DNA from: Bog-257 sp963834135
GTDB taxonomy: Bacteria; Acidobacteriota; Terriglobia; Terriglobales; Acidobacteriaceae
DNA length: 64,000 bases
NCBI GenBank assembly: GCA_963834135.1
Contig: CAWIAN010000013.1
Location: 186,001 to 250,000, forward strand
Direction: 5' to 3'
Shown piece after piece: positions 27,741 through 35,465 of this stretch (position 1 is its first letter; each line of letters starts with the position of its first letter). Both the position numbers and the translations under genes were made by a program. Under the pieces are notes generated by a model, which saw nothing but the letters and a program-made list of their open reading frames with translations, did not search any database and was not told the DNA's origin.

Positions 27741-28086
27741 CGCGATTCACCAGGTATTCGCCAACCTGATCGACAATGCCTTCAAGTACGGCGATCAGGG
27801 AGGCAAGGTGTTGGTGGGCGCCTGCGAAACCCAGGATGGCGTGCAGTTTTATGTGCGCGACTTCGGCAGCGGAATTCCCAGCGAACATCTGCCGCGGCTC
27901 TTCGAACGCTTCTATCGCGTGGACAAGGCGCGCTCTCGCGAATCGGGCGGCACTGGCTTGGGCCTGGCCATCGCGAAGCACGTTGTGCGCGCGCATTCCG
28001 GAAACATTCGCGCCGAGAGCGAGCTGAATCACGGCTCGACGTTCTACTTCATTCTGCCGCGTCAGCCGGTACCGGTCGCGGTGTAA
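27688..28086 (+). CDS. phoR: PhoR kinase, C-terminal ATP-binding part in a shifted frame
   Basis: This piece is the HATPase_c domain belonging to the preceding kinase. It has the N box HQVFANLIDNAFKYG, the G1 box VRDFGSGIP, the F box LFERFYRVDKARSR, and the G2 box GTGLGLAIAKHVVRAHSG. It runs to a normal kinase C-terminus (STFYFILPR). Its upstream end overlaps the first piece by about 50 bases, and its apparent TTG start lacks a ribosome site, so separate translation is doubtful. Confidence 0.88.
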   Translation: MSCRVMNTASSAVWVDRDAIHQVFANLIDNAFKYGDQGGKVLVGACETQDGVQFYVRDFGSGIPSEHLPRLFERFYRVDKARSRESGGTGLGLAIAKHVVRAHSGNIRAESELNHGSTFYFILPRQPVPVAV

Positions 28087-28158
28087 CGGCGATCTTGCCG
28101 GTGGATAAGCCTCAGCCGCGCCGTAACAGCATGCAAGGCTGATTGGTGTTGGCCCTGG

Positions 28159-28282
28159 CAGTCCCCGGCTAAAGCCGTCGTTTCCTTTGCCGGGACGTTC
28201 GCCGAGCTAAAGCTCGGCGCTTCCACCGAATCCGAGGTTTCGGACGTTGCCACTCGCTGTCCGAAATCGGTCGCACCATAGC
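28159..28282. repeat. Intergenic hairpin repeats after phoR
   Basis: The segment contains CGGCTAAAGCCG (28166-28177), GCCGAGCTAAAGCTCGGC (28201-28218) and a looser CCGAGGTTTCGG..CCGAAATCGG pair. The GGCTAAAGCC/AGCTAAAGCT hairpins look like dispersed repeats known to me from acidobacterial genomes. They may also act as a transcription barrier between phoR and phoU. Confidence 0.5.
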
Positions 28283-28304
28283 AATCCGACTACACCAACC
28301 TGTG

Positions 28305-28333
28305 AATTCAAGCGAACTTCATCCACATTTCAT
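28305..28333 (+). promoter_or_regulatory. Pho-box-like triple repeat upstream of the first phoU
   Basis: TTCA occurs at 28307, 28318 and 28329, exactly 11 bp apart, inside 7-bp units separated by 4 bp (AATTCAA-gcga-ACTTCAT-ccac-ATTTCAT). This is the architecture of PhoB boxes. It lies about 125 bases before phoU. Confidence 0.55.
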
Positions 28334-28457
28334 GGAGAATTTACAACGCCGGCATAGCCTATATCTGAAAGCACCACAGGCATCCGGCCACGCTGGCCCA
28401 ACTGGGCCGTGCTGAACCGATGTGTCGCTGCTCTACGCAGCTAGTTTGTGAGAACCG

Positions 28458-29186
28458 ATGAGTGCACCCAATCCTACGCTCCCCAATCCCGAAGCGATCT
28501 GCGCGCAACTGCACGAACAAACGCTGCAGGCCTGCCGTATCGCGAAGGCGGCCGCGGGCATTGTCGCAGAAGGCATCGCCACCGGCGTGGCCTCGGTTCT
28601 GGACGGAGTGCGCGATCGCGAAAAGGAATTAGACAACCTCGACCGGGCGATCGATCAGGGTGTGACGTCGGTCATCACCCAGGCCGGGCCGGAGCACGCT
28701 CGCGAATTGCTGGCCTGCCTGAAATTCATCATCGATCTGGAGCGCATCGGCGATTTGCTACTGAATTGCAGCAACCGCGCCGCGGCGGTCGGCAGCCGCA
28801 TCGAGTTGCAGGATATTCGCGACCTCACCGTGATGGCATCACGGTTGGAGAAAATGCTGGGTGATGTCCATGACGCTTTCAGCGAGCGCGACCTGAACAA
28901 GGCGCTCGCGGTCTTACGTTCCGATGCCGAAATTGATCGCCTGCGCAATCTCATTTTTCTGCGACACATCGAGAATCACGACGGCGCGCCGCGCACCGAA
29001 AGCTTCCACGTCCTGTTCATGACCCAGTCGCTGGAACGCGCCGGGGACCATGCCAAGAATGCCGCTGAAGAAGTTTGTCATCTGGTTAGCGGACACAGCG
29101 TGCGCCACGTGCTTCGAACCTACGACATGCCGGTGGAGCAGATGTTCATCGAAGACCTGAAACGGCGGCAGAAGAAGGCGAAGTAG
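28458..29186 (+). CDS. phoU: PhoU-family phosphate-signalling protein (first copy)
   Basis: A 242-residue helical protein with two PhoU repeats. The metal-binding helices read KELDNLDRAIDQGV and FIIDLERIGDLLLN in the first repeat, and SDAEIDRLRNLIF and TQSLERAGDHAKNAAEEVCHLVSG in the second. PhoU links the Pst transporter to PhoR and restrains uptake in rich phosphate. This copy lies before pstS and is more divergent than the copy after pstB. Its separate Pho-box-like region suggests its own promoter. Confidence 0.88.
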   Translation: MSAPNPTLPNPEAICAQLHEQTLQACRIAKAAAGIVAEGIATGVASVLDGVRDREKELDNLDRAIDQGVTSVITQAGPEHARELLACLKFIIDLERIGDLLLNCSNRAAAVGSRIELQDIRDLTVMASRLEKMLGDVHDAFSERDLNKALAVLRSDAEIDRLRNLIFLRHIENHDGAPRTESFHVLFMTQSLERAGDHAKNAAEEVCHLVSGHSVRHVLRTYDMPVEQMFIEDLKRRQKKAK

Positions 29187-29261
29187 CCCTGCGAATTAAT
29201 CGACAATTCATTGCGCGCTCGCTGCGGGCACGAATCCAACTTGATTGCTGGAGGATAACGA

Positions 29262-29444
29262 ATGTCAGCTCAAGCTTCGGCGAAGGCGCCCGAACCGAAA
29301 GACGGCATACCGCAGTCCTCGCAACCAGATCAATCGGTGAACCATATCCGCCGATTTGCCAGCCTGGGCGTATGGCGGCAGGTGCTCATCGCGGAACTGC
29401 TGAACCTGCTCGAGAAGCGGCGCTATGATGCGGTAAGTAACTAG
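29262..29444 (+). CDS. Small hypothetical protein between phoU and pstS
   Basis: A 60-residue frame with a good ribosome site (GGAGG eight bases before ATG). The N-terminal half is polar (Ala/Pro/Gln/Ser) and the C-terminal half is an amphipathic helix (RFASLGVWRQVLIAELLNLLEKRRYDAV). I recognise no family. Its position in the phosphate operon and the ribosome site support translation; otherwise evidence is thin. Confidence 0.5.
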   Translation: MSAQASAKAPEPKDGIPQSSQPDQSVNHIRRFASLGVWRQVLIAELLNLLEKRRYDAVSN

Positions 29445-29489
29445 TTTTTCATCATCTTCCGTGTTCATTAACGGCTTCTGCCCGTCCCT

Positions 29490-29540
29490 CTTCATCCGAA
29501 ATTCACTCCTGTGTAACCGTTCTGTAACAACTCAATGTAA
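29490..29540 (+). promoter_or_regulatory. Pho-box-like array upstream of pstS
   Basis: Core tetramers TTCA (29491), TTCA (29502), GTAA (29513) and GTAA (29524) fall in perfect 11-bp register, including the near-identical pair TGTAACC/TGTAACA. A further TGTAA lies at 29536. The array is 46-95 bases before the pstS start. Confidence 0.6.
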
Positions 29541-29585
29541 AACTCGATAGGACTTCATCCAGGCAAAAATACAGGAGGAAACTAC

Positions 29586-30593
29586 GTGATTCGCTCTCTC
29601 AGGGTGCTTGTGTGCATCGCTGTGTTTGCCAGCTGCGCGTTGGCACAGACGACACTGAACGGTGCGGGTGCGACGTTCCCGTATCCGATTTATTCCAAGT
29701 GGTTCAACGAGTACCACAACGAACATTCCAACATTCAGATCAACTACCAGTCGATTGGCAGCGGGGGCGGCATTCGACAGGTACAGGCTGGAACGGTAGA
29801 CTTCGGCGCCAGTGACGGTCCGATGACCGACCAGCAGATTGCCGAGTCGAAGGTAAAGGTCATGCACGTTCCTACCGTGCTGGGCGCAGTGGTTCCGGCG
29901 TACAACATTCCCGGAGTCAGCGGCGAGGTGAAGTTCACGCCGGATGTGCTGGCCGACATCTATCTCGGCAAGATCAATAAGTGGAATGATGCGCGCATTA
30001 CCAAGGTGAATCCTGAGATCAAGTTCCCCGACCAGAACATCACCGTGGTCCATCGGTCCGACGGTAGCGGTACCACGTACATCTTCACTGACTACCTCTC
30101 CAAGGTGAGCTCCGACTGGCAGAACACTGTAGGCAAAGCTACCTCTGTGAAGTGGCCCGTAGGCATCGGCGGCAAAGGCAATGAGGGAGTCGCTGGATCC
30201 ATCCGCCAGCTGCCCGGCTCTATCGGATACATCGAGTTGATCTACGCCTTGCAGAACAAGATTCCGTTCGGCAGCGTGCAGAACTCCTCCAAGAACTTCA
30301 TCAAGGCCAGCCTGCAGAGCACCACGGCGGCTGCGCAAGGCGTGAAGATGCCCGCGGACTTCCGCGTGTCGATCACTAACCCTCCGGGCAAGGACGCCTA
30401 TCCGATCGCCAGCTTCACCTGGCTGTTGATCCCCACCAATCCGGCTGACGCCAACAAAGGCAAAATCCTGAAAGACTTCCTCTTCTGGATGCTCGACAAG
30501 GGCCAGACCATGACCGAGGCGCTCTCGTACGCACCTCTGCCAAAAGACGTGGTGGCAAAGGAAAAGGCTGCAATCACAACTACGATTCACTAA
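29586..30593 (+). CDS. pstS: Periplasmic phosphate-binding protein PstS
   Basis: A 335-residue binding protein with a cleaved signal (VLVCIAVFASCALA-QT). It has the phosphate-site segments LNGAGATFPYPIYSKWF, SIGSGGGIRQ, DFGASDGPM, and HRSDGSGTTYIFTDYLSKV. It captures phosphate and hands it to PstCA. The GTG start has AGGAGG eight bases upstream. It is followed by a repeat-bearing gap and then pstC. Confidence 0.95.
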   Translation: MIRSLRVLVCIAVFASCALAQTTLNGAGATFPYPIYSKWFNEYHNEHSNIQINYQSIGSGGGIRQVQAGTVDFGASDGPMTDQQIAESKVKVMHVPTVLGAVVPAYNIPGVSGEVKFTPDVLADIYLGKINKWNDARITKVNPEIKFPDQNITVVHRSDGSGTTYIFTDYLSKVSSDWQNTVGKATSVKWPVGIGGKGNEGVAGSIRQLPGSIGYIELIYALQNKIPFGSVQNSSKNFIKASLQSTTAAAQGVKMPADFRVSITNPPGKDAYPIASFTWLLIPTNPADANKGKILKDFLFWMLDKGQTMTEALSYAPLPKDVVAKEKAAITTTIH

Positions 30594-30595
30594 GA

Positions 30596-30708
30596 AGCAA
30601 CTAGCCGCTAGCGACTGGTATTCGGCAACGGCGAGAGCGACTGGCCGGTCGCTACTTACGGTGCCGCGGAGGGTGCGGCCGTCCTAGGCGTTCTCTTGGC
30701 TAGTTGCT
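30596..30708. repeat. Inverted CTAGC-rich repeat between pstS and pstC
   Basis: AGCAACTAGCC (30596-30606) and its exact complement GGCTAGTTGCT (30698-30708) flank about 90 bp. CTAGC-rich strings continue outside (GCTAGCAGCTG). The loop sequence has no gene. The structure could attenuate pstS-to-pstC read-through, giving more binding protein than permease. Confidence 0.6.
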
Positions 30709-30732
30709 AGTAGCTAATCGCTAGCAGCTGTC

Positions 30733-30749
30733 TTTAACCGGGCTGTAAC
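30733..30749 (+). promoter_or_regulatory. Pho-box-like pair immediately before pstC
   Basis: TTTAACC and CTGTAAC carry TAAC at 30735 and 30746, 11 bp apart, ending two bases before the pstC ATG. This matches the phase of the pstS array. The position is unusually close to the start codon. Confidence 0.4.
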
Positions 30750-30751
30750 AC

Positions 30752-31831
30752 ATGTCTGATAGCGTCGATCCCATGAACTCGTCTCAGCCACTTGGAGAGA
30801 TTTCCAAGCCGGTTACGTCGATGCCGCCGCTGGCCAAGGTGGACCCGTCGCAGCAGAAGCGTCCGCCCGCGGCAGGCGAGCTGAAGAAAATCAGGAGCTC
30901 GCATCCGCGTAGCAGCCGGATGCCCGACGCGGTCTTCCGCGTGATCATCCTGTTGAGCGCGATTTCCGTCTTCGCCATCGTCGTTCTGGTGGTCTGGGAG
31001 CTCGTGAGTAAGTCGCAGCTTTCGCTCCATCAATTCGGCATTAGGTTTTTCTGGGGAACGAATTGGGACCCGGTCAACGGCGACTTCGGCGCGCTGCCGT
31101 TCATCTTCGGCACGCTGGTGTCGTCCTTCTTAGCATTACTGTTGGCGGTGCCGCTTTCCGTGGGAGTCGCGGTGTACATCACAGAAATGTGCCCCGAGCG
31201 ACTGCGCGCCATCATCTCCTTCCTGGTTGAGCTTCTGGCTGCGATTCCAAGTGTGATCTACGGTCTGTGGGGCATCTTCGTTCTAGCCCCGCTGCTGCGC
31301 GAGTACGTTGAGCCTTTCCTGGGAAAGACTCTCGGCTGGACTGGCTTATTCACCGGGACGCCGTATGGTCTGGGCATGCTGGCTGCCGGAATCATCCTCG
31401 CCATCATGGTGGTACCGATTATTGCGTCGATTACGCGTGAGGTGCTGAGTGCGGTCCCGCAGAATCAGCGAGAAGCCGTACTCGCATTGGGAGCGACGCG
31501 CTGGGAGATGATCCGCATGGGCGTTCTGCGCAACGCCCGCATCGGGATTGTTGGCGGAGTGATCCTCGGCCTCGGACGCGCACTCGGCGAAACCATGGCG
31601 GTAACCATGGTCATCGGCAACACGCCGCAGATTGCGAAGTCGCTGTTCGCCCCTGGCTACACCATGGCCAGTGTGATCGCGAACGAATTCAGCGAGGCCA
31701 CCGGCGATCTTTATCTCAGCGCGCTGGTCGAGATCGGACTGGCGCTGTTCATTGTCACGCTGATTGTCAACGCATTGGCCCGGCTGCTGGTGTGGAGCAT
31801 CACCGGCGGAAGTGCGAGGGTCAGTGCCTAA
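30752..31831 (+). CDS. pstC: Phosphate ABC permease PstC
   Basis: A 359-residue permease with a polar N-terminal extension of about 60 residues before the first helix (FRVIILLSAISVFAIVVLVVWELV). The binding-protein-dependent transport domain holds the EAA loop QREAVLALGATRWEMIRMGVLRNARIGIVGG. The downstream pstA start overlaps its end by eight bases. If the extension is an artefact, the second Met (MNSSQP) is an alternative start. Confidence 0.93.
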   Translation: MSDSVDPMNSSQPLGEISKPVTSMPPLAKVDPSQQKRPPAAGELKKIRSSHPRSSRMPDAVFRVIILLSAISVFAIVVLVVWELVSKSQLSLHQFGIRFFWGTNWDPVNGDFGALPFIFGTLVSSFLALLLAVPLSVGVAVYITEMCPERLRAIISFLVELLAAIPSVIYGLWGIFVLAPLLREYVEPFLGKTLGWTGLFTGTPYGLGMLAAGIILAIMVVPIIASITREVLSAVPQNQREAVLALGATRWEMIRMGVLRNARIGIVGGVILGLGRALGETMAVTMVIGNTPQIAKSLFAPGYTMASVIANEFSEATGDLYLSALVEIGLALFIVTLIVNALARLLVWSITGGSARVSA

Positions 31832-32696
31832 TTCAGCGGCCGTCGGTACGCTCAAACTCAGCTTGTGGAGACGCATCGTCAATCAAGGTGCAACTGCCTT
31901 CGCAATCCTCGCGGCGGCGCTCGTCCTGGTTCCTCTGCTCGCCATCTTCACTTACCTGGTGATCAAGGGTGTCGGTTCCATCAACATCGCTTTCCTGACT
32001 CAGACGCCGAAGCCGCCGGGCGAGATCGGCGGCGGCATGGCAAACGCTATTGTCGGCACAGGCTTGATCCTCGCGATCGCCAGCCTGATTGGAATGCCAC
32101 TGGGCATTGGCTCGGGAATCTATCTCGCGGAATATGGCCGGAACCGCTTCGGCGACTTGATACGCTTCACCGCCGACGTGCTGAACGGCGTGCCGTCGAT
32201 CGTGATCGGCATCGCCGTCTACGCGTTAATTGTCGTCCGGCAGAAACACTTTTCGGCACTGTCCGGTGGAGTCGCGCTCGGCATCATGATGATTCCCACG
32301 GTCGCGCGCGCTACGGAAGAGATGTTGCTGATGGTGCCCAACGTCGTACGCGAAGCGGCTTACGGACTCGGCATTCCGAAGTGGCGGACAACCATCTCGA
32401 TTTCACTTCGCACGGCGTCTGCCGGAGTGATAACCGGATGCATGCTGGCCTTTGCGCGTGTCGCCGGCGAAACCGCGCCGCTGCTGTTCACCGCCTTCGG
32501 CAACCAGTTCTGGAATTTGAAATTGAACCAACCCACCGCGGCGCTCTCGCTGCAGGTATTCACTTATGCCATCTCTCCTTACGACGATTGGCATAAGCAG
32601 GCGTGGGCGGGCGCTCTGATCCTCATCGTGATGATCGTCGGCGCGGTGGCGGCGGTGCGCATCACCACCAGCCGCGGAAGATTGAAGGGAGCGTAA
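31824..32696 (+). CDS. pstA: Phosphate ABC permease PstA
   Basis: A 290-residue permease with about six helices. The EAA loop reads VREAAYGLGIPKWRTTISISLRTASAGVITG. It pairs with PstC to form the channel. The GTG overlapping the pstC stop is chosen; earlier in-frame starts would run deep into pstC and add no recognisable sequence. Confidence 0.92.
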   Translation: MPNSAAVGTLKLSLWRRIVNQGATAFAILAAALVLVPLLAIFTYLVIKGVGSINIAFLTQTPKPPGEIGGGMANAIVGTGLILAIASLIGMPLGIGSGIYLAEYGRNRFGDLIRFTADVLNGVPSIVIGIAVYALIVVRQKHFSALSGGVALGIMMIPTVARATEEMLLMVPNVVREAAYGLGIPKWRTTISISLRTASAGVITGCMLAFARVAGETAPLLFTAFGNQFWNLKLNQPTAALSLQVFTYAISPYDDWHKQAWAGALILIVMIVGAVAAVRITTSRGRLKGA

Positions 32697-32704
32697 GAGC
32701 TCGT

Positions 32705-33466
32705 ATGGGTGTCGGAATTGAAGTGCGTGGACTGAATGCGTGGTACGGCAAGAACCAGTCGCTGAAGTCCATCGACATGATCGTGCCGGCCAATCACGTG
32801 ACCGCCGTCATTGGTCCATCGGGCTGCGGAAAGAGTACCTTCGTACGCTGTCTGAATCGCATGCACGAGACCATTCCCGAAGCGCGCGCCGAAGGCTCCG
32901 TCAAGGTCGGCGAGATGGACGTCTACGGCGGTGGATCGGACCCGGTCGAGGTACGGCGCCGCATCGGCATGGTGTTTCAGAAGCCGAATCCGTTTCCCAC
33001 CATGTCGATCTACGACAACGTTGCCGCCGGCCTGAAGCTAAACGGCTTTCGCCATCGCAAGCAGATGGATGAGTTGGTGGAACGCTCATTGAAGCTGTCG
33101 GCGTTGTGGGATGAAGTGAAAGACAATCTGCACAAGAAGTCGGGAGCGAGCCTTTCGGGTGGCCAGCAGCAGCGTCTCTGTATCGCGCGCGCTCTGGCGG
33201 TCGAGCCCGAAGTGCTGCTGATGGATGAACCGGCGTCGGCGCTCGATCCCATCTCGACCAGCAAGATCGAGGAATTGATTTTTCAGTTAAAGCAGCACTA
33301 TACCGTCGTCATCGTTACGCATAATATGCAGCAGGCGGCGCGCGTTGCCGAGCTTACCGGCTTCTTCCTCATGGGCAGCCTTATCGAGTACGACAAGACG
33401 GAGAAGATTTTTACCACCCCCGCCGACAAGCGGACGGAAGATTACGTGACAGGCAGGTTCGGATAA
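32705..33466 (+). CDS. pstB: Phosphate ABC ATPase PstB
   Basis: A 253-residue ABC ATPase with Walker A GPSGCGKST (about 38-46), the Q-loop FQKPNPFP typical of PstB, the signature LSGGQQQR, Walker B VLLMDEPASALD and the switch His in VTHNM. The C-terminal TEDYVTGRFG is the usual PstB ending. The ATG lies eight bases after pstA. The stop overlaps the start of the second phoU. Confidence 0.96.
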   Translation: MGVGIEVRGLNAWYGKNQSLKSIDMIVPANHVTAVIGPSGCGKSTFVRCLNRMHETIPEARAEGSVKVGEMDVYGGGSDPVEVRRRIGMVFQKPNPFPTMSIYDNVAAGLKLNGFRHRKQMDELVERSLKLSALWDEVKDNLHKKSGASLSGGQQQRLCIARALAVEPEVLLMDEPASALDPISTSKIEELIFQLKQHYTVVIVTHNMQQAARVAELTGFFLMGSLIEYDKTEKIFTTPADKRTEDYVTGRFG

Positions 33467-34134
33467 TGCGAAGTCGCTTTCAGCAGGGATTGGACGAACT
33501 CAAAGAGAAGCTTCTGCGCATGGGGGGCCTGGCAGAGCAGGCCATCGACCGTGCGACCGAGGCTTATCGCACGCGCGACAGCAAGTTCTGTCAGATGGTT
33601 TTGACTGGCGAGGCCGCCATCAACGAGGCCGAGCGCGAGATCGACGAACTGGCGCTCGATCTGCTCGCCATGCAGCAGCCAATGGCGGTGGATTTGCGCT
33701 TCATTCTTGCGGTACTGAAGATCAATGCCGATCTCGAACGCGTCGGCGACCAGGCGGTAAACATCGCGCAGCGTGTGCTCGACCTGATCAGCGAGCCCGA
33801 AATTCCTCTGCCGGTCGACATTCCGCGCATGGCCGATGGCGTGAGCACGATGGTCCAGCGCGCTCTCGAGTCATTTCTCGACGGCAAAGCCGAAGTCGCC
33901 GAAGCCGTCCTCCAGATGGATGGCATTGTCGATCGTATGAAAGATGAGGCATTCGTGAACCTGGTGCAGAAGATGCACGACGATCCGGCATGTACGCGGC
34001 AGGCGCTGGATGTGCTGCTGATCGCGCGCAACCTGGAACGCATCGCCGATCACGCCACCAACATTGCCGAAGATGTGATCTTCTGGGTGCGCGGCGCCGA
34101 TGTGCGGCACGGCGGAGCTCACTACCGCGAATAG
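33466..34134 (+). CDS. phoU: PhoU-family phosphate-signalling protein (second copy)
   Basis: A 222-residue protein of canonical PhoU length, starting with a one-base TAATG overlap with pstB. Two repeats carry the metal-binding helices EREIDELALDLLAMQQP/LERVGDQAVNIAQR and DGIVDRMKDEAF/ARNLERIADHATNIAEDVIFWVRG. This is the ordinary position of phoU in pst operons, so it is the likely PhoR/Pst partner. The copy upstream may have a different role. Confidence 0.95.
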   Translation: MRSRFQQGLDELKEKLLRMGGLAEQAIDRATEAYRTRDSKFCQMVLTGEAAINEAEREIDELALDLLAMQQPMAVDLRFILAVLKINADLERVGDQAVNIAQRVLDLISEPEIPLPVDIPRMADGVSTMVQRALESFLDGKAEVAEAVLQMDGIVDRMKDEAFVNLVQKMHDDPACTRQALDVLLIARNLERIADHATNIAEDVIFWVRGADVRHGGAHYRE

Positions 34135-34345
34135 ATCAGAACAGGTTCCCTCAAGTTGCGGAAAGTGAAATTCTTTCCGCACGAGTTCCTCGCCCATAAT
34201 TTCGCGCCAGTAAACTTTCGCAGTTCGTTTTTCATGCCCGGCAAGCGAAAGGCAGCTTACCTGCTAATCCACGCATGTCCGCAATTACCGCCTTTTTAAT
34301 TGGAGGTAAGCCACGAATCATTCATGGCCGATGTGGAGGCATGTC

Positions 34346-34789
34346 ATGAAGAAGAAATCCATTCCGCTGGTACTCTGTTTCACGTTCGCAGCTTTTCTTA
34401 CTCTAGCTGGCCAAAACAATACGGCTGGCGACACCCGTTTCCAAGACTCGGCGACGCAGAAGCAAGGGTCGGAGTATCGCCGAATTGAAGGCTGCCTGGC
34501 TTACAACGGTGTGAGCTATGTCCTGGCAGTCGTGAGCAATGGTCCAAAGCAGTACCGCGTGGTAGGAGGAAACGTCGACGCGCTACACGGTAAGGTCGGA
34601 CACACGGTAGAAATCGATGGCCCGACCAGCAGGAATAATCCGCAAGCCATGATCGAGAATTGGGACCAGCGGGAAGCAACTACCGGCGTGGGCTGGTACA
34701 CCATCACCGCCGATCATATACACGACGTCACTAGCAATTGCAGCTACCCGGGATTCGAGTATCCACTCAGTCATGTACAGATGAATTGA
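34346..34789 (+). CDS. Small exported protein, DUF5818-like
   Basis: A 147-residue protein with a signal peptide (KKKSIPLVLCFTFAAFLTLAG). It has a short domain containing YRRIEGCLAYNGVSYVLAVV...YRVVGGNVDALHGKVGHTVEIDGPTS. The EGCL...L.GHVGH.VEV.G pattern resembles small exported acidobacterial proteins classed as DUF5818, recognised from memory. Function unknown. Start chosen because GGAGG lies six bases before the ATG. Two cysteines could form a disulfide. Confidence 0.7.
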   Translation: MKKKSIPLVLCFTFAAFLTLAGQNNTAGDTRFQDSATQKQGSEYRRIEGCLAYNGVSYVLAVVSNGPKQYRVVGGNVDALHGKVGHTVEIDGPTSRNNPQAMIENWDQREATTGVGWYTITADHIHDVTSNCSYPGFEYPLSHVQMN

Positions 34790-34827
34790 TACTTGGATCG
34801 AACCGAATTTTGACGTGCATGCAACAT

Positions 34828-34860
34828 GGCCCTGAGCCGCTCCATGGCGACGTCAGGGCC
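34828..34860. terminator. Hairpin between convergent genes
   Basis: GGCCCTGA (34828-34835) pairs with TCAGGGCC (34853-34860) around a 17-base loop. It lies between two genes transcribed toward each other, so it may serve both, but no strong T-run follows on either strand. Confidence 0.4.
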
Positions 34861-34880
34861 TGTTTCGATCTCTGGGCTAG

Positions 34881-35084
34881 CTAAGCCTGTTTGCGGCTCT
34901 TGTCCTGGCTCTGGTCCCAATCAGACTGCGGAGTCTTCTGACCGCTCTGCTGATTCTGGCCGCTTTGCTGGTTCTGGCCGCTCTGCTGGCCCTGCTTGTT
35001 GCCCTGCTGGTCAAACTGACCCTGTTTCTTCTGGTTAGGATCGTTCTGGTCCTGCTGGCTGGTCTTCTTGTCCTGATTTTCCAT
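34881..35084 (-). CDS. Gln-rich hydrophilic small protein
   Basis: A 67-residue protein, almost all Gln, Asn, Lys, Asp, Ser and Gly, with no hydrophobic core. Residues about 32-50 are a near-perfect tandem of QQSGQN. It should be disordered and resembles hydrophilins or stress-protective proteins only in composition. The ATG has GGGAG upstream on the minus strand. The repeat-rich DNA could be a chance frame, but the ribosome site and clean length argue for a gene. Confidence 0.55.
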   Translation of the reverse strand: MENQDKKTSQQDQNDPNQKKQGQFDQQGNKQGQQSGQNQQSGQNQQSGQKTPQSDWDQSQDKSRKQA

Positions 35085-35465
35085 GGTTTAGCTCCCTTTT
35101 AATACCTATTTGGTAACTGCCTGACTTCAAGTTGGATGGCCACCCCTCGTCGCGAGATGTCTGCCCCTAACGTGTCTCCGGACAGGCGAGAAACAACTCT
35201 GCACCTACAGGAACGCTGGCGAGAGCTGCGCCTTTGCGGGCAGGAAATGGCGCCGCGAGGTCTAAACAGTATTTCCTTGCGGAACCTTAAGCCGCCGGAG
35301 TTACCATAGCCGGGATAGTCACCCCTTCGGGTGATAGCAGTCACTGCCAACTTCGTGGCGGGAGACTGAAATTAGACCGGCGTCAGTCTAAGTTCACCTG
35401 TTTTTTGGGCGAACGTCTCATCTACACATCGGCCCTAAAAGCTAAACGGTTCGAGGAGGATCTCT
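35085..35465. other. Gap upstream of gdhA with hairpins
   Basis: No gene seen. It contains the perfect hairpin TCACCC-CTTC-GGGTGA (35319-35334) and an AGACTGA/TCAGTCT pair (about 35367-35394) followed by a TTTTTT run. The region could form a structured gdhA leader, but it matches no riboswitch class I know. Confidence 0.35.
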
